Assembly (NCBI GenBank): GCA_958352855.1
Contig: CATWQE010000072.1
Span: 1 to 13,094, forward strand
Length of the DNA: 13,094 nucleotides
Direction of reading: 5' to 3'
Source of the DNA: an uncultured Bacillota bacterium
GTDB taxonomy: Bacteria > Bacillota > Clostridia > Lachnospirales > Lachnospiraceae
This document shows, piece by piece, positions 1 to 6,417 of this stretch. The translations under genes were made by a program, and so were the position numbers. Under the pieces are notes generated by a model. It saw only the letters and a program-made list of their open reading frames with translations. It did not search any database and was not told the DNA's origin. Positions within the stretch are counted from its first letter, which is position 1, and each line of letters starts with the position of its first letter.

Positions 1-659
1 CTGTAAACGTAGCAGAAACCTTTGGTCAGAAGGTTGGAATTGACGGGGTTATCCTTACTAAGATGGACGGTGACACCAGAGGTGGTGCTGCACTTTCTAT
101 TAAAGCTATTAGCGGAAAGCCCATTCTCTATGTTGGTATGGGAGAAAAGCTTTCTGATTTGGAACAGTTTTATCCGGAGCGTATGGCATCCCGCATTTTA
201 GGTATGGGCGATGTAATGAGTCTTATTGAGAAGGCTCAGGCAAATCTGGATGAAGAAAAAGCAAAAGAAATGGAACAGAAGTTCCGTAAAAATACCTTCG
301 GCTTTGACGATTATTTAGAAAGCATGAACCAGATGAAAAATATGGGCGGTCTGTCCAGTGTGCTGAGCATGCTGCCGGGTGTTGGTTCTCAGATAAAAGA
401 CTTGGACAGCATGGTGGATGAAAAGGATATGGCAAGAAAAGAAGCCATTATTCTTTCTATGACACCAAGAGAACGGTCTCATCCGGAAATTTTGAATCCT
501 TCCAGAAAAAACAGGATTGCAAAAGGCGCAGGCGTGGATGTGGCAGAAGTCAACCGTATGGTAAAACAGTTTGAGCAGGCAAAGAAGATGATGAAACAAA
601 TGCCTGGACTCATGGGTGGAAAAGGTGGTAAAAGAGGAAAATTCAAACTTCCCTTTTAA
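1..659 (+). CDS. ffh: Signal recognition particle protein Ffh, 3' part (5' end outside window)
   Basis: This is the GTPase and signal-sequence-binding subunit of the bacterial signal recognition particle. It binds 4.5S/scRNA and delivers ribosomes making membrane or secreted proteins to FtsY. The frame is open from base 3 to the TAA at 657-659; the ATG at 63 is an internal Met, not the start. Visible parts are the end of the G domain, with the TKMDGDTRGG nucleotide-specificity motif at 57-86, and the whole M domain. The M domain has the RNA-binding stretch NPSRKNRIAKG and a Met-rich tail (KKMMKQMPGLMGG) ending in the basic KRGKFKLPF. The clustered methionines of the M domain form the signal-peptide groove in this family. 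It lies 42 bases upstream of rpsP in the same direction, the usual Firmicute order, so the genes are probably cotranscribed. Identity is very secure; only the N-terminal NG region is missing. Confidence 0.97.
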   Translation, partial: VNVAETFGQKVGIDGVILTKMDGDTRGGAALSIKAISGKPILYVGMGEKLSDLEQFYPERMASRILGMGDVMSLIEKAQANLDEEKAKEMEQKFRKNTFGFDDYLESMNQMKNMGGLSSVLSMLPGVGSQIKDLDSMVDEKDMARKEAIILSMTPRERSHPEILNPSRKNRIAKGAGVDVAEVNRMVKQFEQAKKMMKQMPGLMGGKGGKRGKFKLPF

Positions 660-701
660 CATATAGAATTTAGTGATAGAATAACCAGGAGGTGAAAAGA
701 A

Positions 702-947
702 ATGGCAGTAAAAATCAGATTAAGAAGAATGGGACAGAAGAAAGCTCCTTTCTATAGAATCGTTGTTGCAGATTCCAAATCCCCAAGAGATGGAAGATTT
801 ATCGAAGAAATCGGTACTTATGATCCAACTCAGGAACCAACTGCTTACAAAGTAGATGAAGAAGCAGCAAAAAGATGGCTTGCAAATGGTGCTCAGCCTA
901 CAGATGTTGTAGCAAAAATCTTCAAACAGGCTGGTATCGAAAAATAA
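702..947 (+). CDS. rpsP: 30S ribosomal protein bS16
   Basis: Small-subunit ribosomal protein S16, which binds 16S rRNA early in 30S assembly. The 81-residue product opens with the family signature MAVKIRLRRMGQKKAPFYRI, followed by VADSKSPRDGRFIEEIGTYDP, and has the usual bS16 length. The start is set by AGGAGG a few bases upstream (around 689-694). The gene sits between ffh and khpA, with only 18 bases to khpA, as in many Firmicutes. No promoter is evident in the 42-base gap after ffh, so it is probably read from upstream. Confidence 0.98.
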   Translation: MAVKIRLRRMGQKKAPFYRIVVADSKSPRDGRFIEEIGTYDPTQEPTAYKVDEEAAKRWLANGAQPTDVVAKIFKQAGIEK

Positions 948-965
948 TTCGGGAGGTGTCTTGTA

Positions 966-1196
966 ATGAAAGAATTAGTGGAAGTAATTGCAAAATCTCT
1001 CGTAGATTGTCCTGACGAAGTCGTTGTGACAGAAACAGAAGAAAACGATGCAATCCTTGTGGAACTCAAGGTTGCGCCCTCTGACATGGGTAAAGTGATT
1101 GGACGCCAGGGCCGTATTGCCAAGGCAATCCGTACTGTTGTCAAGGCAGCGTCATCTAAGAGTGAAAAAAAGGTAGTTGTGGATATTTTACAGTAA
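966..1196 (+). CDS. khpA: KH-domain RNA-binding protein KhpA (YlqC family)
   Basis: A small single-KH-domain RNA-binding protein of 76 residues. The KH signature GxxG appears as VIGRQGRIAKAI (about residues 40-51), preceded by the beta strand AILVELKVAPSDMGK. In Firmicutes KhpA pairs with KhpB/Jag and binds many RNAs; it has been linked to cell elongation and division and to post-transcriptional control. That role is family knowledge and is not visible here. The ribosome-binding site GGGAGGTG precedes the ATG at 966. Its place between rpsP and rimM is the conserved ylqC position. The B. subtilis neighbour ylqD is absent here; a 71-base gap holding a hairpin follows instead. Confidence 0.94.
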   Translation: MKELVEVIAKSLVDCPDEVVVTETEENDAILVELKVAPSDMGKVIGRQGRIAKAIRTVVKAASSKSEKKVVVDILQ

Positions 1197-1202
1197 TCGG
1201 GA

Positions 1203-1230
1203 GAGCTGCTGCAGATTATGCGGCAGCTTC
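1203..1230 (+). terminator. Hairpin between khpA and rimM, possible weak terminator or processing site
   Basis: AGCTGCTGC (1204-1212) and GCGGCAGCT (1220-1228) form a 9-bp stem containing one G-U pair, with a 7-base loop, AGATTAT. It starts 7 bases after the khpA stop. The bases that follow (TCTTTCAT) are only weakly T-rich, so full termination is doubtful. Partial attenuation, or mRNA processing and stabilisation that sets the ratio of upstream to downstream products, fits better. This is inference from the fold. Confidence 0.5.
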
Positions 1231-1267
1231 TTTCATATGTAAGAAAACCTTTGACAGGAGGAAGAAA

Positions 1268-1774
1268 ATGGAAGATTTATTACAGGTAGGTGTGATTACT
1301 ACCACCCATGGAATCCGCGGGGAGGTAAAAGTATATCCAACTACAGATGATGCTCACAGATTTGAGGACCTGACCTATATTCTTCTGGATACAGGAAAAG
1401 AGCTGTGTGAACTGGAAATTGAAAAGGTCCGGTATTTTAAGCAATTTGTAATTTTGAAATTTAAGGATGTAGATAACATCAATGATATAGAACCGTATAA
1501 GGGAAGAAGCCTTTATGTGACCAGAGAATTTGCAGTGCCTTTAAAGGAAAATGAGTATTATATTGCAGATTTAATCGATATGAAGGTCTTTCTGGAGGAT
1601 GGAAGTTTCTTTGGCACCTTAAAGGATGTTATGGAAACAGGAGCCAATGATGTGTATGTAATGCAGACAGAGGCTTTTGGAGAAGTTCTGGTTCCGGCTA
1701 TTAAGGACTGCATCAAGGCAGTGGACGTGGAACAGGGAACGATGACCATCCATTTGCTGGAAGGCTTGTGCTAA
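1268..1774 (+). CDS. rimM: Ribosome maturation factor RimM
   Basis: RimM binds ribosomal protein S19 and the 30S head and helps late 16S rRNA processing and assembly. The 168-residue protein has the N-terminal RimM beta-barrel (about residues 6-88) with the signature VGVITTTHGIRGEVKVYP. A PRC-barrel domain follows (about 95-165), starting at YYIADLIDMKV and including GANDVYVM and EVLVPAIKDCIKAVD. Length is normal for the family. The ATG at 1268 is preceded by AGGAGGAAGAAA. The stop codon overlaps the ribosome-binding site of trmD, which starts 11 bases later. This suggests translational coupling of the two, as in the conserved rimM-trmD pair. Confidence 0.97.
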   Translation: MEDLLQVGVITTTHGIRGEVKVYPTTDDAHRFEDLTYILLDTGKELCELEIEKVRYFKQFVILKFKDVDNINDIEPYKGRSLYVTREFAVPLKENEYYIADLIDMKVFLEDGSFFGTLKDVMETGANDVYVMQTEAFGEVLVPAIKDCIKAVDVEQGTMTIHLLEGLC

Positions 1775-1785
1775 GGAGGAAAACC

Positions 1786-3240
1786 ATGAATTTTCATGTA
1801 CTTACCCTATTTCCCCAGATGATTGAGCAGACTGTAAATACCAGTATTACAGGAAGGGCTGTGAAGAATGAAAAAATTTCTCTTCAGACTGTGAATATTC
1901 GGGATTTTGCAGACAATAAGCATATGCGGGTAGATGACTATCCTTATGGCGGGGGAGCCGGAATGGTGATGCAGCCGGAGCCGGTTTACAGAGCCTATGA
2001 GTCTGTGAAAGGGCAATCTCTGGCAGCAGCACAGGGAAAACGTCCCAGATGTATTTATCTTACCCCTCAGGGAAAGGTGTTTAACCAGACCATGGCAGAA
2101 GAATTTGCTTTGGAAGAAGAATTGATTTTTCTCTGTGGACATTATGAAGGAATTGATGAGCGGGTTTTGGAGGAAATTGTGACAGACTATGTTTCCATTG
2201 GGGATTACGTGCTTACTGGAGGAGAACTGGCAGCCTGTGTCATGATTGATGCTATTTCCCGTTTTGTTCCAGGTGTCTTAAATAATGAAGAATCTTCCCA
2301 GTTTGAATCCATGCAGGACAACCTTCTGGAATATCCTCACTATACAAGGCCGGAAATCTGGCATGAGAAACAGGTTCCCCAGGTGCTTTTAAAGGGGGCT
2401 CATGACAAGATTCAGGAATGGAGACTGGAGCAGTCTATGAAGCGTACCAGAGAACGCCGCCCGGATCTTCTGGCTCAGAATCGTCCGGTGACAGTGGCTT
2501 ATTTCAGCCCCACAGAAGGAACCAGAAAGGCGGCAGAGCTTCTGGCCATGGGGCTGACCCAGAATCCCAGATATCTGGATCTGACCAGAAGAAAATTCCG
2601 AAAACAAATCAGGAATTTTCAGGAGCAGGAGCTTTTGGTGGCAGCGGCTCCTGTATATGGCGGACAGCTTCCAAGAGTAGAAGAGGGGCTGTTTACGAAT
2701 TTGCGGGGAAACCATACCCCTTGTGTGCTTATGGCGGCCTATGGAAACCGGCATTATGATGATACTCTGGCACAGATGAAAGAAATTCTTACCAGACGGG
2801 GATTCGTGTGTATTGGCGCCATTGCTCCTGTGATTCCTCACATTTATTCAGATAGGCTGGGAGCAGGACGGCCAAATGAAAAAGACAGAGAAGTCTTTCG
2901 CAGATTTTCTGTTCTTATCAAGAAAAGAATTCAGGAAGCAGAGGGTCAGGGGTTTGCAGAGGTTATCCTTCCGGGAAATCCAAATCCCGAACCCAAGGCT
3001 ATGAAACCAGTGGAAAAGAGTTTTCAAAGAGAAAACTGTACCAACTGCCAGGCCTGCGTACAAAAATGTCCGGTTAATGCGATTTCCCGGGAAACCCTGG
3101 AGGTTTCACTGGAAAAGTGTATTGGCTGTATGCGCTGTGTGAGAGTTTGTAAGGCAAAAGCCAGAGACTTTGATGCTTCCCAGGTAAGACAGTATTTAGA
3201 GAGCAATTACAGTGAGCCAAGAGAAATCGAGTGTTTTTAA
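1786..3240 (+). CDS. trmD: Fusion protein: tRNA (guanine-37-N1)-methyltransferase TrmD plus flavodoxin-like/2x[4Fe-4S] ferredoxin (EFR1-type) module
   Basis: One uninterrupted frame of 484 codons. Residues 1-230 are a full TrmD, which transfers methyl from SAM to G37 of tRNAs and prevents +1 frameshifting. Visible motifs are YPYGGGAGM (53-60), GHYEGIDERV (118-127), the knot region SIGDYVLTGGELA (137-149) and PHYTRPE (184-190), ending in the family's usual tail RTRERRPDLL. Arg159 aligns with the catalytic Arg; the catalytic Asp position appears to be Glu174. Residues 235-484 form a second protein: a flavodoxin-like fold (VTVAYFSPTEGTRKAAELL, 235-253; APVYGGQLP, 288-296; AAYGNRHYDD, 317-326). 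Two [4Fe-4S] motifs follow, with Cys418/421/424/428 and Cys445/448/451/455. The linker is only about four residues, with no stop and no internal Met. The start at 1786 is chosen because AGGAGG (1774-1779) fits it; the in-frame ATG at 1768 lies inside rimM. Domain calls are secure; the function of the fusion is unknown. Confidence 0.93.
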   Translation: MNFHVLTLFPQMIEQTVNTSITGRAVKNEKISLQTVNIRDFADNKHMRVDDYPYGGGAGMVMQPEPVYRAYESVKGQSLAAAQGKRPRCIYLTPQGKVFNQTMAEEFALEEELIFLCGHYEGIDERVLEEIVTDYVSIGDYVLTGGELAACVMIDAISRFVPGVLNNEESSQFESMQDNLLEYPHYTRPEIWHEKQVPQVLLKGAHDKIQEWRLEQSMKRTRERRPDLLAQNRPVTVAYFSPTEGTRKAAELLAMGLTQNPRYLDLTRRKFRKQIRNFQEQELLVAAAPVYGGQLPRVEEGLFTNLRGNHTPCVLMAAYGNRHYDDTLAQMKEILTRRGFVCIGAIAPVIPHIYSDRLGAGRPNEKDREVFRRFSVLIKKRIQEAEGQGFAEVILPGNPNPEPKAMKPVEKSFQRENCTNCQACVQKCPVNAISRETLEVSLEKCIGCMRCVRVCKAKARDFDASQVRQYLESNYSEPREIECF

Positions 3241-3242
3241 GC

Positions 3243-3271
3243 TTGACAAGTATATAGAGTCATAGTATAAT
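3243..3271 (+). promoter_or_regulatory. Consensus sigma-A promoter upstream of rplS
   Basis: A perfect TTGACA (3243-3248), a 17-base spacer and a perfect TATAAT (3266-3271) begin two bases after the trmD stop. Transcription would start near 3278-3280, giving a leader of about 70 bases before rplS. This gives rplS high expression independent of the upstream operon. Confidence 0.85.
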
Positions 3272-3277
3272 TTTATC

Positions 3278-3340
3278 TGTTGTAAAAAAGAGATGGTCCT
3301 CTGTTGCTGATTGCATTAAGAACATCCAGGATTAAAGGAG
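3278..3340 (+). promoter_or_regulatory. Structured 5' leader of rplS, possible L19 leader element
   Basis: The predicted untranslated leader can fold. TGGTCCT (3294-3300) pairs with AGGATTA (3328-3334), including two G-U pairs, and encloses an inner TGTT/AACA stem (3302-3305 with 3321-3324). The structure ends just before the AAAGGAG ribosome-binding site (3334-3340). An autoregulatory L19 leader upstream of rplS is known in low-GC Gram-positives, and position and size fit it. I cannot confirm a covariance-model match by eye. Confidence 0.4.
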
Positions 3341-3347
3341 AAAAATC

Positions 3348-3695
3348 ATGAACGAAATTATTAAAAACATTGAAGCTGCTCAGATGAAAGCAGAAGCACC
3401 ACAGTTCAACGTAGGTGATACCGTAAGAGTACATGGTAAAATCAAAGAAGGAAATCGTGAAAGAATCCAGATCTTTGAAGGCGTTGTATTAAAAAAACAG
3501 GGCGGAAGCAACCGCGAAACTTTCACAGTAAGAAAGAATTCCAACGGTATTGGTGTTGAAAAAACATGGCCATTACACTCTCCTAACGTAGAAAAGGTAG
3601 AAGTTATCAGACGTGGTAAAGTAAGACGTGCGAAACTGAACTACTTAAGACAGCGTGTAGGTAAAGCAGCAAAAGTAAAAGAATTAGTTAAATAA
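3348..3695 (+). CDS. rplS: 50S ribosomal protein bL19
   Basis: Large-subunit ribosomal protein L19, located near the interface with the 30S subunit. The 115-residue product has the family's usual length and motifs: FNVGDTVRVHGKIKEGNRER, IQIFEGVVLKKQGG, TFTVRKNSNGIGVEKTWPLHSP and a basic C-terminus (RRGKVRRAKLNYLRQRVGKAAK). The start is set by AAAGGAG at 3334-3340. Unlike its neighbours it has its own consensus promoter and a structured leader, and it is followed by a terminator-like hairpin. It can therefore be made as a short monocistronic transcript as well as from the trmD side. Confidence 0.98.
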   Translation: MNEIIKNIEAAQMKAEAPQFNVGDTVRVHGKIKEGNRERIQIFEGVVLKKQGGSNRETFTVRKNSNGIGVEKTWPLHSPNVEKVEVIRRGKVRRAKLNYLRQRVGKAAKVKELVK

Positions 3696-3705
3696 TAATG
3701 GAAAC

Positions 3706-3745
3706 ATGACAGGGACACATACTTTGGTATATGTCCCTGTTTCTT
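3706..3745 (+). terminator. Hairpin terminator after rplS
   Basis: ACAGGGACA (3709-3717) pairs with TGTCCCTGT (3732-3740), with an extra ATA/TAT closure beyond one mismatch and a CTTTGG loop. It is followed by TTCTT. This is a GC-containing stem with a short T-rich tail, placed 13 bases after the rplS stop. No clear promoter follows before lepB, so read-through into lepB is likely and the terminator is probably partial. Confidence 0.75.
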
Positions 3746-3777
3746 CCATATGCAGTTATTAGGGAGCGAACAGACGA

Positions 3778-4419
3778 ATGAAAAAAAACAAAAAGAAAAA
3801 AAGCAGTCTCTCCGGTATGGAACATTTTCATTATATAGAAAGACAAAAGGATGTGGCGCTGGACTTTATTAAAAGCAGGAGAGGACGTATTTTGTTTCAA
3901 TGGGTCTTTCAGATTGCTGTAGTCCTGGCAATGGCGGCAGTGGTAGCGATTTTCTTTTTCCAGAGTATTGGAATGCAGGAAAGCAGCATGGAGCCTACAT
4001 TGCAGACAGGGGAACGTTTTTTTATTAACCGGGTGGCTTATAAAATTGGCAGTCCCAACCGGGGGGATATGATTGCCTTTACCAAGGATGGAAAAGAGGA
4101 TGCTGCCATTCACATTAAGCGTGTCATTGGACTTCCGGGAGAAACCATACAGATTCAGGACGGAAAGGTATATATTGACGGTGAACTCTACAAGGAGGAC
4201 GGGGATTTTGCCCTGATTTCAAATCCAGGTCTGGCAGATGAGCCCATAAAGCTAAAGAAAGACGAATATTTTGTACTGGGAGATAACCGCAACAACAGCG
4301 AAGACAGTCGTTTTGCGGAAGTAAAAAATGTGAAGAAGAAATATATTGAGGGAAAACTGTGGTTTCAGACAGCCCCTCTTGGGAAAATAGGATTTGTAAA
4401 ACACAATATGAAGAAATGA
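3778..4419 (+). CDS. lepB: Type I signal peptidase
   Basis: A membrane-bound serine protease (family S26) that removes signal peptides from exported proteins at the outer face of the membrane. The 213-residue protein has a short, very lysine-rich cytoplasmic N-terminus (KKNKKKK), then one transmembrane segment at about residues 38-62. The catalytic domain follows. The nucleophile Ser70 lies in ESSMEPTL and the general base Lys114 in HIKRVIGLPGE. The conserved box LGDNRNNSEDSR is at about 167-178. The single membrane span and length match Gram-positive SipS-type enzymes. AGGGAG at 3761-3766 is the likely ribosome-binding site, with rather long spacing. It sits between rplS and ylqF, eight bases before the latter, a common clostridial arrangement. 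Confidence 0.96.
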   Translation: MKKNKKKKSSLSGMEHFHYIERQKDVALDFIKSRRGRILFQWVFQIAVVLAMAAVVAIFFFQSIGMQESSMEPTLQTGERFFINRVAYKIGSPNRGDMIAFTKDGKEDAAIHIKRVIGLPGETIQIQDGKVYIDGELYKEDGDFALISNPGLADEPIKLKKDEYFVLGDNRNNSEDSRFAEVKNVKKKYIEGKLWFQTAPLGKIGFVKHNMKK

Positions 4420-4427
4420 GGTAGACT

Positions 4428-5270
4428 ATGAATTATCAGTGGTATCCAGGTCATATGACAAAAGCAAAGCGCATGATGCAGGAAAATATAAAGCTCATTG
4501 ACCTGATAATAGAAGTGACAGATGCCAGAATTCCTCTTTCCAGCAGGAATCCTGACATTGATGAGCTGGGAAAAAACAAGGCAAGACTGATTCTGTTAAA
4601 TAAGGCTGACCTGGCAGATGACCATAAGACTGAGCAGTGGATGGAATATTTCAGGGAAAAAGGCTATTATGCAGTGAAAATCAATGCAAAAAACGGTACT
4701 GGAATCAAAAGTATTCTTCCTGTGATTATGGAATCCTGCAAGGAGAAAATAGAGCGGGACAGAAGACGCGGTATTTTGAATCGTCCGGTAAGAGCCATGG
4801 TGGTAGGGATTCCCAATGTGGGAAAATCCACCTTTATTAATGCTTTTGCGGGAAAAGCCTGTACCAAAACAGGGAATAAGCCAGGTGTGACCAAGGGAAA
4901 GCAGTGGATTCGCATTAATAAAAATGTAGAACTTTTAGATACGCCGGGAATTCTGTGGCCGAAATTTGAAGACCAGGAGGTTGGGGCAAAGCTGGCAATG
5001 GTAGGTTCTATAAAAGACGAAATTTTAAACCTGGAAGAGCTGTCTTTGGAGCTGCTGGCTTATCTTCACAGAGAGTATGAGGGAATTCTTCAGGAACGGT
5101 ATCAGATTACAGAATCGGAAGACAGGCTGAATATGCTGGAGCAGATTGCAGAAAACAGAAAATGCATCCAGAAGGGGATGGAGCTTGATTATGTAAAAGC
5201 GTCCAACATTCTTCTGGAGGAATTCAGAAATGGAAAAATTGGCAGAATTACATTAGAAACTGTGAAGTAG
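4428..5270 (+). CDS. ylqF: Ribosome biogenesis GTPase YlqF (RbgA)
   Basis: A circularly permuted GTPase required for late 50S assembly, notably incorporation of uL16 and other late proteins. The 280-residue protein shows the permuted G-motif order: G4 NKAD (58-61), then G1 GIPNVGKS (127-134), G2 within GNKPGVTKG (149-157) and G3 DTPG (171-174). The N-terminal WYPGHMTKA is also typical. The C-terminal helical part (about 185-280) is the RNA-binding region in this family. It follows lepB by eight bases and precedes rnhB by eleven, so the three are almost certainly cotranscribed. The ylqF-rnhB pair is conserved in Firmicutes. Confidence 0.96.
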   Translation: MNYQWYPGHMTKAKRMMQENIKLIDLIIEVTDARIPLSSRNPDIDELGKNKARLILLNKADLADDHKTEQWMEYFREKGYYAVKINAKNGTGIKSILPVIMESCKEKIERDRRRGILNRPVRAMVVGIPNVGKSTFINAFAGKACTKTGNKPGVTKGKQWIRINKNVELLDTPGILWPKFEDQEVGAKLAMVGSIKDEILNLEELSLELLAYLHREYEGILQERYQITESEDRLNMLEQIAENRKCIQKGMELDYVKASNILLEEFRNGKIGRITLETVK

Positions 5271-5281
5271 AGGAAGTTAAG

Positions 5282-6049
5282 ATGAAAGGGATTCAGGAAA
5301 TTAAGGAAGCCTTAAAGGCAGCTTCAGAAGAAGAGCTTCCAGAGCTTATGGAAATGTATGCAAAGGACGCCAGAAAAGGTGTGCAGACAGCTCTTATCCA
5401 GGCGCAAAGGCGCCTGGATAAGCTGGAGCAGGAGCGGCAGAGAATCGAAGCCATGAAGGAATTTGAACGTAAATATGAACACCTTGGTTATGTGTGCGGC
5501 ATTGACGAAGTGGGAAGAGGCCCTTTTGCCGGTCCGGTTGTGGCAGGCGCTGTGATTCTTCCCAAGGACTGCCATATTTTGTATATCAATGATTCCAAGC
5601 AGCTTTCTGAGAAAAAGAGAGAAGAACTGTATGATGAAATCATGGAAAAGGCAGTTGCAGTGGAGGTGGGATATGCCAGTCCCGCCAGAATTGATGAGAT
5701 TAATATTTTACAGGCCACTTATGAGGCTATGCGGGAAGCGGTTTCCAAACTGGCTGTGACACCTCAGATTTTATTAAACGATGCAGTGACCATACCGGGT
5801 ATTACGATTCCCCAAGTACCCATTATCAAAGGGGATGCCAAAAGTATTTCCATTGCGGCAGCCAGCATTATTGCAAAGGTAACCAGAGACCGACTGATGA
5901 AGGAATATGATAAAATCATGCCGGAGTATGGTTTTGCATCCAATAAGGGATATGGTTCCAGAGAGCATATCGAAGCCCTGAAACAATACGGTCCTACTGC
6001 AATTCATCGAAGGACCTTTATACGGAATGTTTTAGGAGAAGCGCAATGA
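5282..6049 (+). CDS. rnhB: Ribonuclease HII
   Basis: Endonuclease that cuts the RNA strand of RNA-DNA hybrids and starts removal of single ribonucleotides misincorporated in DNA. The 255-residue protein has an N-terminal helical, charged extension (about 1-65), as in the B. subtilis enzyme, then the catalytic RNase H fold. The signature YVCGIDEVGRGPFAGPVVAG carries Asp75 and Glu76. Asp167 (ILLNDAV) and Asp203 (SIIAKVTRD) complete the usual DEDD metal site, and GDAKSISIAAAS and NKGYGSREH are also typical. The start at 5282 has an AGGAAG-like site upstream. Its stop overlaps the yraN start in ATGA. Codons 38-47 coincide exactly with a perfect inverted repeat, listed separately. Confidence 0.97.
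   Translation: MKGIQEIKEALKAASEEELPELMEMYAKDARKGVQTALIQAQRRLDKLEQERQRIEAMKEFERKYEHLGYVCGIDEVGRGPFAGPVVAGAVILPKDCHILYINDSKQLSEKKREELYDEIMEKAVAVEVGYASPARIDEINILQATYEAMREAVSKLAVTPQILLNDAVTIPGITIPQVPIIKGDAKSISIAAASIIAKVTRDRLMKEYDKIMPEYGFASNKGYGSREHIEALKQYGPTAIHRRTFIRNVLGEAQ
5393..5422 (+). repeat. Perfect 13-bp inverted repeat inside rnhB
   Basis: CTTATCCAGGCGC (5393-5405), a 4-base AAAG loop, and GCGCCTGGATAAG (5410-5422) form a perfect GC-rich hairpin. It covers rnhB codons 38-47 exactly (LIQAQRRLDK), within the variable N-terminal extension. No T-tract follows, so it is not an intrinsic terminator. The fold is directly visible; any role in mRNA stability, RNase cleavage or translational pausing is inference. 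Confidence 0.85.
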
Positions 6050-6414
6050 AAAAAGGCTCCTGTTCTTCTAAAGCAGTGGGAAATCAGTATGAAGCTCTGG
6101 CAGCAGAATATCTTCAAAAGGAAGGATATGACATCATAGAACGAAATTTCCATTGCAGACAGGGTGAAATTGATTTGATTGCCAGGGATGGAGAGTATTT
6201 GTGCTTTGTGGAAGTGAAATACAGAGCTTCCGGGGCGTTTGGAAATCCTCTGGAAGCAGTTGCACCTGGAAAACAGAGACGAATTTCCCGAACTGCTTTG
6301 TACTATCTTGCGGTGAAGGGATATGAAGAAAGTCAGGCATGCAGGTTTGATGTTCTTGGAATCTCACCAGAGGGCATCTGCCTTATGAAAAATGCATTTG
6401 AATATCGAGGATAA
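6046..6414 (+). CDS. yraN: YraN family (UPF0102) endonuclease-like protein
   Basis: A 122-residue member of the YraN/UPF0102 family, which has a PD-(D/E)XK nuclease-like (Holliday-resolvase-like) fold but no firmly assigned cellular role. Visible motifs are GNQYEALAAEYLQKEGY (12-28), with a conserved Glu, then QGEIDLIARDGEYLCFVEVKYR (39-60). In the latter Asp43, Glu56 and Lys58 form the expected metal and catalytic set. It starts at the ATGA overlap with the rnhB stop, with AGGAGA upstream, and so is probably translationally coupled to rnhB. Adjacency to rnhB is common in bacteria and hints at nucleic-acid processing. Family assignment is strong; function is not known. Confidence 0.93.
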   Translation: MKKGSCSSKAVGNQYEALAAEYLQKEGYDIIERNFHCRQGEIDLIARDGEYLCFVEVKYRASGAFGNPLEAVAPGKQRRISRTALYYLAVKGYEESQACRFDVLGISPEGICLMKNAFEYRG

Positions 6415-6417
6415 CAT

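Noticed and set aside
1768..1785. Upstream in-frame ATG giving a TrmD six residues longer
   Set aside because: It lies inside the rimM 3' end with no ribosome-binding site. AGGAGG at 1774-1779 fits the ATG at 1786, and MNFHVLTLFP is the typical TrmD start.
2626..2653. CAGGAGC/GCTCCTG inverted repeat with a 14-base loop inside trmD
   Set aside because: Seven pairs with a large loop in a coding region is within what chance would give. Nothing else supports a function.
2418..2759. A 113-codon frame on + in another phase within the fusion region of trmD
   Set aside because: Low-complexity, atypical composition and no ribosome-binding site. It is a shadow of the real frame, which carries clear flavodoxin and ferredoxin motifs, so it does not indicate a frameshift.
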